DNA from: Lepas anatifera
Taxonomy: Eukaryota; Arthropoda; Thecostraca; Lepadidae
Assembly (NCBI GenBank): GCA_034440635.1
Contig: JAOTON010001258.1
Span: 124,001 to 188,000, forward strand
Length of the DNA: 64,000 nt
Direction: 5' to 3'
Of the stretch, positions 34,177 to 46,392 are shown piece by piece; position 1 is the stretch's first letter; every line of letters begins with the position of its first letter. Made by a program: the position numbers and the translations under genes. The notes under the pieces were generated by a model. That model did not search any database. It saw nothing but the letters and a program-made list of their open reading frames with translations, and was not told the DNA's origin.

Positions 34177-34470
34177 GTGACGGATCCATAGGCAGATCCA
34201 GGATTGCCAATCGGAGGGGAGCACCTTCCCGGGGGCGCCATCCGGAGCAGGGGGCGCCACTTTTGACCGGAAAAACCTACCAGGTGGGCGTAAAATCCTA
34301 TCGGTGAGCACCGATTTTCGCACCCTGGGGGAGAGTGGGAAGCGCCACTTCAGGCGAGTGCCATCGACCTTTCAGGGGGCGCCGTGGCCATTTCAGGGGG
34401 CGCCGAGGATCGATCGGGGGGCTGCATCTGCCCCTCCCCTTTGCCCCCTGGATCCGCGTATGGGCGGATC
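34177..34470. mobile_element. hAT-like element fragments, nested
   Basis: CAGTGACGGATCCATAGGCA at 34177 and CTGGATCCGCGTATGGGCGG at about 34450 are inverted, hAT-like ends with two overlapping GGATC motifs each. The interior has GGGGGCGCC words related to the GGCGCC elements. Confidence 0.5.
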
Positions 34471-35459
34471 TAGAATTTTAGTAAGGTGGGGGGGAAACGC
34501 GGAGCCTCAAAGTGGGCACTTTACCATCAACGTTTCACCCAAAGGGCGCCTATGGTATTCGGTTTTCGGTTGCCGTCATTTTGGTGGTCGTATTTTTAAC
34601 AACGTCCTATCCCACCCTCTCCCAGCCATAACAGTTTGTACCAGCCAAGCAAGATGCCTATTTGGCGTGATATTTGAAACAATGAATTGCTAAACAGTTC
34701 AGTCCACACTTTTTTCGGCACCTCTTGAAAAATCCGTAACTGCCACTAGGTCACGGAGAAATTCAAGACACTTTGGAAGATGCAACAGCTGAACATAAAG
34801 GTACATATCTAAGGATTTTTCTATTAGTGAAGAGGGGCTAAGTTTATTTTAATATCAAATATGATAAGCATCATTTTGCCTTTCCACGTGGCCAAAATTC
34901 GTAAGATAATGGTGAGAGGACATTGAAAATAATCGCAGCGAATGTGAACCTGGCCTGTGCGCTGTCCAAGAAAATTATCTCAGCGGAAAAGCTTTTAAGT
35001 TGTAGGAAACACAAACCGGACTTTAATCCACATTATTAATTGCTCCTAAAAAATAATGTTTGAACCAGATGGCAGACTCAAGGAGATATAAGGGAAGTTG
35101 AAACGTTAAGATAAACACAGAATGAAGTATGTGGGCATTTTCCATCGACCTTTATCTATATTCTTCAATTCATTAGCAGGGGAGAATTGCTCTTGTGCGT
35201 GAAATTTCGGAGGTGTTAAGAGAATTTCGGTAGCCATGTGATTGAATGCTGAAATAGATAATGCCATAGGCATGTGTGATTTGTGACATAAATGGGCCCT
35301 ACTAGAATAAAAAGAAAACAGTTTCAACGTGTCCAAGTACTCTCTTGATAAATTGATAACTTGTTTTCGTTTATTGGCTGTAATTTGCGCGTTTAATGAT
35401 CATGTGCAATGTTCAGATCGAAGTGAAAAGACCATTCAGATTGATAAAACGATTATATT
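34471..35459. other. Unassigned sequence
   Basis: No gene, RNA or repeat recognised. Confidence 0.4.
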
Positions 35460-36935
35460 TTGTCACTGACCATCCACTTATACCATCAACCATCGCCTTC
35501 AGGTCAAGTTCAGGACTCATTTAAGAAAAGAGGTGAGCGTGCACTGTGCATGCCCAAATCGAGACACAGCCGCCCTCCCGATGGACAGACCGCGCAGAAA
35601 TACGTCCTCGTCGCGTTTGATTTCGCGCACGCGTACGACGTAGAGGACCACCACCTGCTACGCGTTCGCCTGCTGTAGATGGGGCTGTCAAATTGCACGG
35701 TGGCCTGGATTTGGCAGTGACTCCGGGACCGAAGAGTCCAGGTGGAACTAAATGGTGTGCTTTCCAGTGAGCGCATTTTCCGAACTGGCCTGCCGTAAGG
35801 AAGTGTCTTATCGCCAGTTTTATTTTGTATGGGCGGCTCGGCTGGTAGACGCACTCTGCGCGGTTCCCGGATGCTCCCCTACATGTACGCCGATGATACG
35901 GCAGCTCTCTGCACGGGCAACAACATCCAAGTCGCCAAGGACCGGGCGCAATAAAGCTGCTGCTGGCACCCTCATGAAGTGGACCCGACAGCACAAAATG
36001 GTGGTATCAGGAGCCAAGATCCAAGTAATGGTGATGTCCCAGTGGGCCAGAGACGCCGATCCCTTCAATTTTAAGGTCGACGGGAAGTCTGTCACTGCTG
36101 GAGACACCCTACAGCACTTGGCGTCACCATCGATCGGCTCCTCCATTTCGGTCCACACTGTAAGAGACTGTGGGAGAAGGTCCACCCCCGCATCTCCCAC
36201 CTACGTCAACTGTCCGGCTGCAACTGGGGGCTGCACGAACAGCACCTCCGAACCGTCGCTACTGGCTACGTGAGAGGAGCGATGGAGTAAGCGGCCGCAG
36301 CGTGGCTCCACGCCACACCGCCATTTCATGTCGAGCTGCTGGAACGCAAAATGAGAGCGTCGGCGCGTATCATCACAGGATGCACCCACTCCACTCCCAG
36401 CCGAGTTAAGACTCCCCGCGTAGCGGCCAGAAGGAGGGTACTCGCGACCCGACTGCTGGTGAAATTCCATACCCTGCCGCCTGAAGACCCTCTGTGAAGA
36501 CGTGCGGAGGCGACAGCGCCCTCTCGACTCTCCTCGGTGACCGGGTGGCGGCAGGTGGGCAAAGACATGTGGGATCAAGCAGGCATCTCCCTCCCCATCG
36601 AGTCTTTCCTTCCTCGACGTCTTCCACTGTGGGTATCAGGAGAGTGAGTCACATTTCAACTAGACGTGGGCCCACTGACATCAGGAGCGCCACCTGTCCG
36701 GAAGAAGCGAGTAGCTCTCCCCCACCTCGCTTCCCTGACTCAATGTGCCACATGGGTGTGGACCGACGGGTCAGTGCACGGAGGGGTCACGAGCGGGGGA
36801 GCTGGGTCTTCATCGAGTCACCAGACAGAGCCCAGCATGAGCTCAGGCGACCAGCAGGCTCGCTCTGCTCGAGTTTTCAGGTTGAGATGGTAGCCATCCA
36901 AACTGCTTGTGTCTTCCTACTGGACTAATCAGTGC
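35460..36935 (+). pseudogene. Degenerate LINE: reverse transcriptase and RNase H
   Basis: In shifting plus frames I read KYVLVAFDFAHAYDVEDHH (RT block with catalytic Asp), a TGLP-GSVLSP equivalent of the PQGS block near 35790, and MYADDTAALC at about 35883-35910 (YADD box). LGVTIDRLLHFGPHC near 36120 and further thumb-region matches lead to TWVWTDGSVHGGVTSGGAGS near 36750, the first block of RNase H. Frame changes and stops occur every 100-300 bases. The RNase H domain and the order suggest the I/R1-type group of LINEs. The endonuclease part and 3' tail are not found. Confidence 0.75.
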
Positions 36936-38157
36936 ACACAGAAGATCCAGTCATCTTCAGCATGGCCTGCCAAGGTGACGACGCATTATAGAAATAAAAT
37001 GGCTTCAATGTCTGCAGATAAGACAGCGAATCGGTAAAAATCGCAAACTTCCTCACCATCAGCTTAGACACCTGGTCCAAACAGCAAAAAAAATGGAGTA
37101 CAGCTCTGAAGTAAAAATGGATCCTTCGTAAGGCAAACTAGAAAACTTTTCAACATCGTCACCAACAAATGCACGCCCTGTGCCATTGTCATTTTCTTTT
37201 GCAACCGTCTATATAGAAACAGACATGGTTTTCGAACGGCTCCGCAAGCAAGTTCATAAATTACTGGCGCGTCGGTTCAGGAGGCAAATTTTTGCTTTGT
37301 TGGCGTAGGTTGTGTTCGTGTTAACTGTCGAGATGAGCTATGGTTCAATAACAGCTGCTTCATGTGGTTCGACGAGATTGCTGTCGATACCAGCCTGTGC
37401 CAGCCAGGCACAGACTCTCACTCCCTGGTGACGGGTTGCAAAACGCGAGCCACTGTCTATCTGACTGAGGTAGGCGTCGCCAAAAAAGTTAAGTATGTGG
37501 GGCGTGTTGGTGGCTTATTTTAAAGGGAACGTGGCACCTTGGTAAAATCCTGGAATTTTGTGTAATTAGGCGTACTTTTAGCCGAAAATAATGAAACCAC
37601 TCATGATTTCTCTGAAAAATGTACAACAAGCTCAATGCTTTTATTTTTAAAATACTCCTCTAGAAAAATGAATAAATATCTGCCTCTGGATGATGTCATG
37701 ATCTGGCAACCACTACCATACTCGAAACACTTCAAGGGCTTCGATTGGCTGATGCTCATCGTGATGTCAGCATATGTCGTCACACCAGCAGCTCACAACA
37801 ATGGCCGCCTGGCGAGAGGTACATGAGAGGTACATTTCGGGTAGGTTTTAGTTTTTTTCTACGGAAAAATCGAGTTCCAAGACAAATGATATATAGAGCA
37901 CCTGGTTTTCCGATTTGCTTTACAACTTGGCTATCTCAGTTAAAATCACGTTCTAAAGGTGCCACATTCCTTTTAATGGCTTAATGCAAAGCGAGTATCT
38001 TACTGCGCATTTGTAGCGGTATTTCATTAATCTCCACTAGCATGCTTATTATGGGTGAAGCTTGGAACGCTCCTGTTATTATTCTGATAGCGAGATGACG
38101 GACATATCGATAATCTTTTTCGCGGACTAAGGAGTGGCCTCATACGCAACCCCGGTC
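36936..38157. other. Unassigned sequence
   Basis: No gene recognised. 37620-37830 shows overlapping frames of about 60 codons on both strands without support. Confidence 0.4.
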
Positions 38158-38591
38158 TGCGACCTGGGATAACCCCCCACCGGCGCAGGAGAGCCGCATG
38201 ACAATGTGCTGAAATCAACCATATTTCATTCTCAATGTATCTCTTCATAAGCCTGTAGGTCAGTGCCATCATTCTTTTCTTTGAAATAAATAGTAAATAT
38301 CCCGCAGTCAACCCCGGATTCGACCCGCGCACCCCTCATCACGAGACAGGACCTCTAACCACTAGACCACTGCGCCACACTGTACCGACTCCCACTAACC
38401 CTACACCTGTGACCCGTCAGGAGGTCACTGGCCGGTATCACGCAATCAAAACGATGCCGTGATCGTGGCGCCGGGTGTTGTGTTCGTACAGAAAAGGCAT
38501 GGTATAAAGCTGCTTCTAGAAGACGAACCAAACATTAGATTCGCCTAGAATCACTTGTATCGGCGACCCAGGACCCTAAGCTAGCTTTATG
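38158..38591 (-). mobile_element. tRNA-derived SINE, long-bodied family, copy 2
   Basis: Reverse-complement match to 6133-6606 over the entire unit, including the 5' body (AAGCTAGCTTAGGGTCCTGG), the tRNA-like part (GTGGCGCAGTGGTCTAGTGG then TTAGAG; B box GGTCGAATCC) and the 3' body (GCACATTGTCATGCGGCTCT). Confidence 0.8.
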
Positions 38592-39409
38592 CCAAATTGC
38601 ATCCACTTCCATTCATTTTGAGGACTTGAAACCATGGTGAGAAGCAAACATGTTCCGAGAAATTTAGCTCCTTGAAATACCCTTTCGGACGAATTACTCG
38701 AAAGCCGTTGGAGATAAGTGGGTAGTGTGAATGAATTGAATGACTGCAACTAATTTTCCTATTCAGCCACGTCAATTCTGAGCTTGTGAATGACATGTGC
38801 TCTGAACCGAAAAGCTGCAAATAAAAGGTTTTCTACTAAAAATTATATTTATACATATAAGACAATGAATTTTATTATCACGATATCCATCTCCGAATAT
38901 TATCAGGCGGAAGCAATGTTCTTTCATTATTTGAAATGAAAAGTCAAATCGGCGCATTAGATCGCGAGAGATTAAGATTTAAATGAAATGAGCAAAAATG
39001 TAGTCCTCCGGCAAAATGGCAAAAACTAGGTCAGAATTTTACGTTTTCCACTGGAAACTATGCCTAAGCACAAGAAAATTGACGTAGCTGCCTCCACGTG
39101 GCTGTCTTTAAACTAACTGAAGCGTGCCTTCTGACATTTCGAGTTTACAAGTCGGCTGTCAAATTTCAATATCTTTTTTGCTTGTACTAGAAATACTGCG
39201 TTTTGGCGTAATAAATATAGTCGGACCAGTTCGAACTTTTTTCTTAGGTGGCCTTGTTGCTTTTTCAAAAGGAGCCAAATTTAAAGTTCGTCGCTTAAGA
39301 AATAAAAATGATAAAAATGCAAAATTGAAAACATTTGTTCCAAAATTTCTCAATAACTATTTTGAATTTAAATTCGGGGGCCTTAGTTTGGGCGTCTAGC
39401 GTAAAAGGG
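38592..39409. other. Unassigned AT-rich sequence
   Basis: A plus frame of 91 codons at 39124-39399 is lysine/phenylalanine-rich and unrecognised; an opposing frame covers the same bases. Nothing else seen. Confidence 0.4.
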
Positions 39410-40245
39410 CAATCACCCTACACAATTGCAGAGCCCTGGTATCAACTGTCAGAACCGCCAAACGGCCAGAATAGAGCCTCTTGAGAAATCTCAATCCGCT
39501 TCGCTCCATGGATTTCGTCATGCGGCTCTGACACAGCCGTACTCGATCTTCGGACGAATAAGTGATCTATACAGCATAAGAAGCTTATAACGTAGCGTAT
39601 AACGATGAGCGTATAACGTGCGCATAACGTATATATAGGCGATAAGCGTATAACGTGTATAGCATGAGAAACATTTCTCTATCTGCACGGTATCTCATCC
39701 TCGTCAACACCTTCAGTATTTTCAGCGTATCGAAACAGTTTTTTGCGGAAATCCTTTAGGTGTGGCACATATGAAAGCTTATCGAGTGTGAGCCTTATAA
39801 ATCTGGCTTCTGCTACAACGTCGCTCGGATTTCCGCGAATTTACAAAATCGGGTATTCAGTCTCAATGTCTATTATAAAAGTGCATGCACTATGTCTTTG
39901 AACTTGAAAATTTCAGTCCATTGCGTGTGATCCATTGCTGCAATATGTCAAGGCCAAGCTGCAGCCGCCTCTGCGCAGCTGCTGTAGTAGACACTGTCAC
40001 ACATATTGTGAAGTCTTCAACGAAAAACACGTGACGTATGTTTGCGGGAAGTGTCTGCAATATCATTGGTCATAACTGCAAACAAGGCTATGAATATCGC
40101 AGAATCCTGGGCTTTGCTACTCTGTTGCTGATGCCAATCCGATACGACTGAGTTTACGCGAAATCTAAAATACCTATTTTTCGGAATATTAGAAATAAAC
40201 CACCCCAAGTGGCCTCGCACGCCGAGTCCAAAGAGTTTCTGCAGA
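39410..40245 (-). pseudogene. Degenerate LINE reverse transcriptase, I/R1-like
   Basis: The minus strand reads LFGLGVRGHLGWFISN, then RYFRFRVNSVVSDWHQQ, ALFAVMTNDIADTSRKH and VEDFTICV, a decayed FVDD box near 40025. It continues TTAAAQRRLQLGLDILQQWI with TRNGLKFSSSKT, and LYRSLIRPKIEYGCV near 39530. Stops and shifts are frequent. The piece is similar in type to the minus-strand LINE at 48178-52075. It is interrupted by GTATAACG repeats at 39590-39660 and bounded above by a GGCGCC hAT-like fragment. Confidence 0.8.
39590..39660. repeat. Short repeat of GCGTATAACG
   Basis: GTATAACG or GCATAACG recurs five or six times with variable spacers inside the decayed reverse transcriptase. Confidence 0.8.
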
Positions 40246-40354
40246 ACGCCATTGGATAGCAAAGGCGCCCCCAAGAGATGATGGCGCCCCCTGGGGAGGA
40301 AGGCGCCCCCTTCAGAAAATCTTGCACCACTTCTCGAAAATGGAATCCGCCGTC
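40246..40354 (-). mobile_element. Fragment of the GGCGCC hAT-like element
   Basis: Three GGCGCC units are followed by TTGCACCACTTCTCGAAAAT and GGAATCCGCCGTC, the inverted head of the element at 31669. Only the terminal 110 bp are present. Confidence 0.7.
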
Positions 40355-40742
40355 TTTGGATCAGTGAGAACAACTAATGGAACCAAAACAAAACTAAAAT
40401 CAACCAAAAAATCATACAAAACAAAGCAAAGCCAGATGTAACAAATCTAAATGAACAAACAAACAGAAAATGCATGTTCGGCGAGGCCAAGTTATTACAC
40501 TAATCCAATTAAACCAAAAAACGAAAGAAAGAAAGAAAAGAACAAAACAAGTAAACAGCAAACATACACAAAAACAGTAGAGAAACGGAAAAACAAAAGA
40601 ATACCGCAAATATAAATGCCAGGAATGGGCGTTTGACCCCATAGCCCGTCTGAACCAGCGCCGCGAGTGTCGCCAAACCACAGGCTGGGGCTGGAGCAGC
40701 TAAGAGCCGCTCCAGAGCTATCAAGCTTGTTTGGCGGGGATT
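40355..40742. other. Unassigned A-rich sequence
   Basis: Simple A-rich plus strand; nothing recognised. Confidence 0.5.
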
Positions 40743-41835
40743 GCTTTTTATCAGGGGTGTAATTTTCTATCTCTTTGTGGGTGCCTGAGCACCCCCAATC
40801 CTAATTTGAGCACCCCCAATCATGTGTTGAGCACCCCCAATACATGTGCCGCCCCTGGCTTATCACTGCTGCTCTGAACAGTGCCATCCCTATCTCATCA
40901 CTACTGCCCTGATTTTGTGTCGCCACTGCCACCAACAGTTAATCACTACCGCCCCCCCGGATGATTACTGCTGCCTTTGGCTCATCGCTGATCAGCTGGC
41001 TGATCACTGCCGCCCCTGGTCACCACTGCCGCCCCCGGCTGATCTCTGCCGCCCATGGTTCGTCACAGTCGCCCCCTGGCTAATCGCTGTCGCCTGTGGT
41101 TCATTAACTTCCGCCCCCTGGCTGATTACCGCCGTCATCTGACTTATAACTGCCGCCCCCTGACTGATAACTGCCGGCCCCTGGCTGACAACTGCCGACC
41201 CTGCCTGATCACTGCCGACACTGACGGATAAGTGCTGCCCCCTGACTGATAAAAGCCGCCCTAGCTCATCACTGCCGCCCCTTGGCTGATCGCTTCCGCC
41301 CCCTGACTGATAACTGCCGCCCCCTGGTTGATTACTGCCGCCCCCTGGCTGATCGCTGCCGTCCCCTGACTGATACTGCCGCTCCCTGGCTGATAACTGC
41401 GACCCCCTGGCTGAATACTGCCGCTCCTGGCTGATCAGTGCCGCCCCTTGACTGATAAATGCCGCCCCCTGGCTGATAAATGCTGCCCCTGGCTGATAAC
41501 TGCCGCCCCCTGGTTGATCACTGCTGCCCCTGGCTGATCACTGCCGGCCCCTGACTGATAAGTGTCGCCATATGGCTGATAACTGCCGCCCTTGCCTTAG
41601 CACTGCCGCCCCTGGCTGATAAATGCCGCCCCCTGACTGATAAATGCCGCCCCCTGGCTGATAAATGCCGCCCCTGGCTGATCACTGCCGCCCCCTGACG
41701 GATAACTTCCACCCCTGACTGATAACTACCCCCCCTGGCTGATCACTGCCGCCCCCTGACGGATGACTGCCGCCCCCTGACTGATAGCTACCGCCCTTGG
41801 CTGATCACTGTCACCCCTGGTTCATCACTGCCGTC
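40743..41835. mobile_element. CAGGGGTGTAA element with TGATCACTGCCGCC minisatellite
   Basis: The head CAGGGGTGTAATTTTCTATC followed by GAGCACCCCCAATCATG units leads into about 45 copies of a unit of about 22 bp, GCCGCCCCTGGCTGATCACT, with TGATAACT and TGATAAAT variants. The inverse end TTACACCCCTG occurs elsewhere (47345, 23692), so the family has CAGGGGTGTAA terminal inverted repeats, typical of hAT-like elements. The right end here is lost in the array. Confidence 0.75.
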
Positions 41836-42169
41836 TCCCGGAGCAGTGAGCATCCTGGGGATATCTGGACAGTGAGCGTTGTGGGGGAGCATGCTTCTGT
41901 GAATATCACTAGCATCATGTCATAACTGAGGAACGTTAGTTTTAATGTCATATATTCATTCTAATAGTATTTCAGTGTTTACATAACGTCAAATTTCATT
42001 TTGCCAAGTCGGTGACCTTAGTACGTCTTGTAAAGTTTTTAAGTCATTTTTTCAGTATTTATATTTTATTTTATGTATTTAATTAATTTGTTTTTATATA
42101 ATATTCTGATACAATATTCACAACCTGACCTGTTTTACCACCTGGGTCATGCCTGCTTCATCATCTGTT
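41836..42169. other. Unassigned sequence
   Basis: AT-rich; nothing recognised. Confidence 0.4.
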
Positions 42170-42880
42170 ATTGCTTACACCCCCTTCAAGGTCAAATAAG
42201 GTCAAATTTCGAAAAAGGTCATGTCCATGTAATATGCAAACCAACTAGTTAAGTGTCCATATCATTCAAATTGACTATTCATTAACCATTCTGCATAATT
42301 TACTCCAAGTAAGTTTGCTACTTCAATTGCTATTGCTTACCCCCTTTCAAGGTAAAAAGGTCACAGGTCGAATAAGCTTAAGCCCGTATCGGACACAAGT
42401 CAAATAATTCGGTGTTTAGAAATAATTATCATCTTGAAATACCGAATTCAAACACGCATCTGTAGTCGATATTTGACACAGAGTTATCACTGAGGTCACG
42501 CAAGGTCAAATAAAGGTCATTGAATGTTGAAAAAGGTCATAGAATGTCTAACCTGGTAAAAATGAGCCTCAAGGCTGGAAGAAAATATCCTGGGACAGTT
42601 CATGAGCAAATGATGCAAAAGAACGATAAAAGTCTGGAGCATTCACGTGAAAACGGGTACAGGCGCCCAAATGACCCCAACATGCCTCCACTCTTGAGGT
42701 CATAACTCCGTGACCTTGAAGGGTAGGAACAATTCTTTGCAAGATGTCCTCAACAAATGCGTCAGAGGCTATACAACATTTCAAGACTCTAACTTAAGAA
42801 GCTCGTTTTCAATTCTTGAAAAACCTGAGGGGGGGTTGCAACACCCTCGTCCCCTGTACGTGTAAGGGTTAAAACCCCTT
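42170..42880. mobile_element. AGGTCA-rich repeat element
   Basis: Contains AAGGTCAAATAAGGTCAAAT, several more AGGTCA motifs (about 42350-42540, 42700) and an end GGGGGGGTTGCAACACCCTC then GTGTAAGGGTTAAAA, similar in style to the TTAACCCTCGCCC ends. The opposite end is not defined. Confidence 0.5.
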
Positions 42881-43620
42881 ATGACATTGACGGGAAAGAA
42901 ATTGGTCCATGGCTAAAATACTCCAATGGTCCAATGGCTAATAATCTTAAATTCGGACGTTCCGTCGTCATTGGCATTAACCGTACCGTGAGTTACTATG
43001 GTACAGCTCCATATTGACACCTAGTGCTATGTTTCGGAAGTAAGAAGCAGTATATTTAGTGCGAAAGCCATGTTTTTATTACTTTAACTAAGAGAGTATT
43101 TCCAAAGGTAAAAATTCTTATACACGAATTTATAAATTTCACTGTACCGCGGGTCAAGGTCACCGTTCAAAAACTAGGTCACGAGGTCATGACGTCAATT
43201 TTGCAGAAATATAAAAATCGAAGATAGCCAAATTAAAATATGCTAAATGGTGAACAAAAATGTAAAATATCGTTACAATCATTTAAAAAGTGGCAGAACT
43301 ATAGGCTTTCAAAACAATGCCTACATGATGACCCCCGAAATATTCCGGAGGCTTTATCTGCCATACCAAATTTTCAAATAATTTTTTGACGCCATGGTTA
43401 GATTCTACACCTTTGAAACCCCCTTGACACCAATTTTGGAGAAAATAAAAAATAGAAGGGTTTTATTTTACGAAATTTGTGGTCCATTTATGGTGGAATG
43501 ACCCACCTGACTTGTGGAAGCTCGTGCGGAAATGTCCTATTTACGTATTTGATTTAGTGTTATGGGCGCCGTAGGACCCTAGATATCGGTGCACCCTAAA
43601 ACACCAATATGATGGTGGAC
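42881..43620. other. Unassigned sequence
   Basis: A small AGGTCA cluster at 43152-43190 (TCAAGGTCACCG, TAGGTCACGAGGTCATGACG) suggests another remnant of the same repeat class. No gene is seen. Confidence 0.4.
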
Positions 43621-44640
43621 CTTCTCCCGGGTGATCACTGCCGCCTCTGGTTCCTCACTGCCGCCCTAATTCATGCGGCCTCTGACTCACCAATGCTGTT
43701 CCCGGTATATTTTGACCCAAACGCGTGCCGCCCCGACTCATCGCTGCCGCCCCTGGTTCATCACTCCTGTCCACTGGCTGATCAGTGTCTCCCCTGGTTC
43801 ATCACTGCCGCCCTGATTAATCACTACTGCCCTGATTTACGCCGCCCCTGGTTAATCAATACAGTCTCCGTTTTTTTAATCAACCATAATCATAATCATA
43901 TTATGAGCCGCCTCTGGTTAGACACTTCCTCCCTCGAATCCTCGCTGCTCTCTCCCCCTCCCTGCTGATCATTGCGGTCCCTGGTTTATCACTGCCGAGG
44001 AGACCAATCCGGCCATGGCCCTCCAAAACCAGTCAAACTTAGGTCCTGCTGTCAGCACAGTTTTGTCAGCAGGAATCTGTAACACCAGCCCAGAAAGAAA
44101 ACAGCAGCCCAATATCGTCTAATCGTTGTCTGTTTGCCTATTGGAGGAATTCTCCAAACCGAGTAAATGGTAGACTGCTGCTTCCGTGCTTTTACTGTTT
44201 TAGTGTCAGCCAGGGGTAAAATTTTTTCTTTTTGGGGTGAGCGAGCACACCCAATCATAATGACTACCCCTAATGCATGCGTCGCCCCCCGACTCAGCAT
44301 TGCTGCCCTGATTCATGCCGCCCCCGGTTCATTACTAGCACCCTGATTTATGCCGCCTTGGTTCATCACTGCCACCTCCTGCCTATCACTGCCACCCTGA
44401 TTCATGCCAGCCCTGACTTATCACTGCCGTCCTGATTCAAACAGCACCTGGCTCATCACTGCTGACAGTGGCCGACCAGTAATATCCTCGAATTATCACT
44501 GTCACCCTGTTCCATGCCGCCTCCAACTCATCGCCACCGCTTCGGCTAATGAATACCGCCCCTGGCTTATCACTTTCGCTCCAGTTAGTGCCGCCCGGGC
44601 TCACGACTGCCGCTCCCAGCTCAGGGACAACAGATTCCAT
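43621..44640. mobile_element. Second TGATCACTGCCGCC minisatellite with internal CAGGGGT head
   Basis: Diverged units of GCCGCCCCTGGTTCATCACT at 43621-44000 and 44290-44620, with a copy of the element head (CAGGGGTAAAATTTTTTCTT then GAGCACACCCAATCATAATG) at about 44212-44275. The array is older and more variable than at 40845. Confidence 0.65.
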
Positions 44641-44699
44641 TTTTCGGGCCGGTGTACAAGATTTTCGGGAGGGGCGCCTTCCTCTCGAAAATCAGTGTA

Positions 44700-45480
44700 C
44701 GTTTCTCTCTCTAGATCTGCCGTCAGGGGAGCTAGAGAAAATCTGCAAGCATCATTGGATTCCCCTCATCGTGGCAAATCGAATGATGTATATAATGACC
44801 TTGCTAGGTCAAGTAGTGAACATGACCTGACCTCAAGCTAGGTCAGGGTCACAGAGTGACCCGGTATGGTCATGTTGTATATCAATCGACTCCCCGTGAC
44901 AATATAAGCACAATGCAAGCAAAGTGGGAGCTTTATCTCAATTCAGTGAGAAGTTATTGGCAAAACAATCACTCTATGCTCCCATGACCTGACATGACCT
45001 TAGAGAGATCAGATGCTGAAAAACTCAAGTTTATGGTCAAGATCGTGGTAAGAATAGACGGTTTACGGATTTTCAGCTTTATCTATCCAGTATTTACTGA
45101 AAATAAGCCCATTACAGTTTTCACCATATACTTATAATGGGGTGACCAAAAAATTGATCCCACCTTAGGTCAATAATATCAAAATTCCGAGATAGCAGAT
45201 TTGTAGACCCTAATGACCTTAGCATATTGTGGAAGTTTCAAACTGATCGGTTTGCTGATGTTCCCTGGGCGCCACTTCAAACTCGTGATTTTAGGTTTTG
45301 AGGTCGGGTCACTTGACCTTTAATAGCGCCTTGACTTGACATGACCTTAACTAAAAAATTTGTTCAGATGTGTAAAATTGATAGGAATAACGTACTGCAA
45401 GTTTTGTTGCTCTGCGTCTCATAGTTTTTTAGCTATCTGAGGAAAACCAGGAGGGGGCAAATTTCACCCCCCCCCAGCGA
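44700..45480 (+). mobile_element. AGGTCA-rich element, subfamily with GCGCC/GGGGGC end
   Basis: Includes TGACCTTGCTAGGTCAAG, TGACCTGACCTCAAGCTAGG then TCAGGGTCA, and a terminal block GAGGTCGGGTCACTTGACCT. The right end GGGGGCAAATTTCACCCCCC then CAGCGAGGTGCG is matched inverted by 58079-58405. No coding sequence. Confidence 0.7.
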
Positions 45481-46392
45481 GGTGCGTATTACGACGTGTA
45501 TGTAGCTTTGAGATGTCGCCTAAAAACAAACATATTTGGCAAAAGCTGTAGAACACCTGCTCAACATTAAAGTAGAATGTCCCCTGAGCTATGAAATGTG
45601 CAAAAAGGCGCTTAAAGGGAGATACGCGAAAAAAATTGTATTGACTAGATAAAAAGGTCACAAAAAGTTGTTTCAGAAGTCCTATTCTCATTTTTGTGAG
45701 TTCGGCCTGCAAATGCTTTAAAATTGCTCTCAAAGTCAACATTTCTAGACGACTTATCGAGAATTCTCACGATCGGTTAAATGACGTTTTCTCGGCTATG
45801 AACATCAATTTCTCTAAGAATTAGGTTATATCTATCCTAAACAATGATGTAGAAATTCGGACTACCACAGAAAAAAATCCTAAGAAAAAACATTCCAAAA
45901 CTATTTTGGAACAGAAATATAGAGCTTAAAAGAAATCACAATTAACCAATCAGAAACCTAGGAATTCTCATACCGGGGTCACGTGACCTATCTGACGCAA
46001 AAGTTTCGTCATCCTGGGGCTGGAGCAGAAAACGGCTCAAGACCCGAGGTACGAAACGGCTGAGGACTTGATTAATTATGTATTTTTCCGTTTTTAGGGC
46101 GTACTAATTCATTTTGTAGTATTTAAAGGCTTTGTAAAATTAATTCAAGTACAAATACAGGAGAACAGATATTCTATTAAAAAAGACCATTAGTTTTCAA
46201 CTTTAAATAGTTTTAGAAAAGTAAGTGATGGGTGAAGGTTTCAGCATTTTATCGAAACTGTTAACCTATTTCGATAATAAGTGAGTGGCCTCCCAAAATT
46301 TTGCCAAAGATACCAAAATAATTGACAGTTTCGTAATCAGGATTTTTCAAATAACAAGAAACCGCAATAATAATGTTTTCGCGTACCTCCCT
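45481..46392. other. Unassigned sequence
   Basis: A 92-codon minus frame at 45464-45742 is unrecognised. Nothing else is seen; AT-rich. Confidence 0.4.

Noticed and set aside
44052..44300. 82-codon minus frame near the second minisatellite
   Set aside because: It spans the element head and has no supporting similarity.
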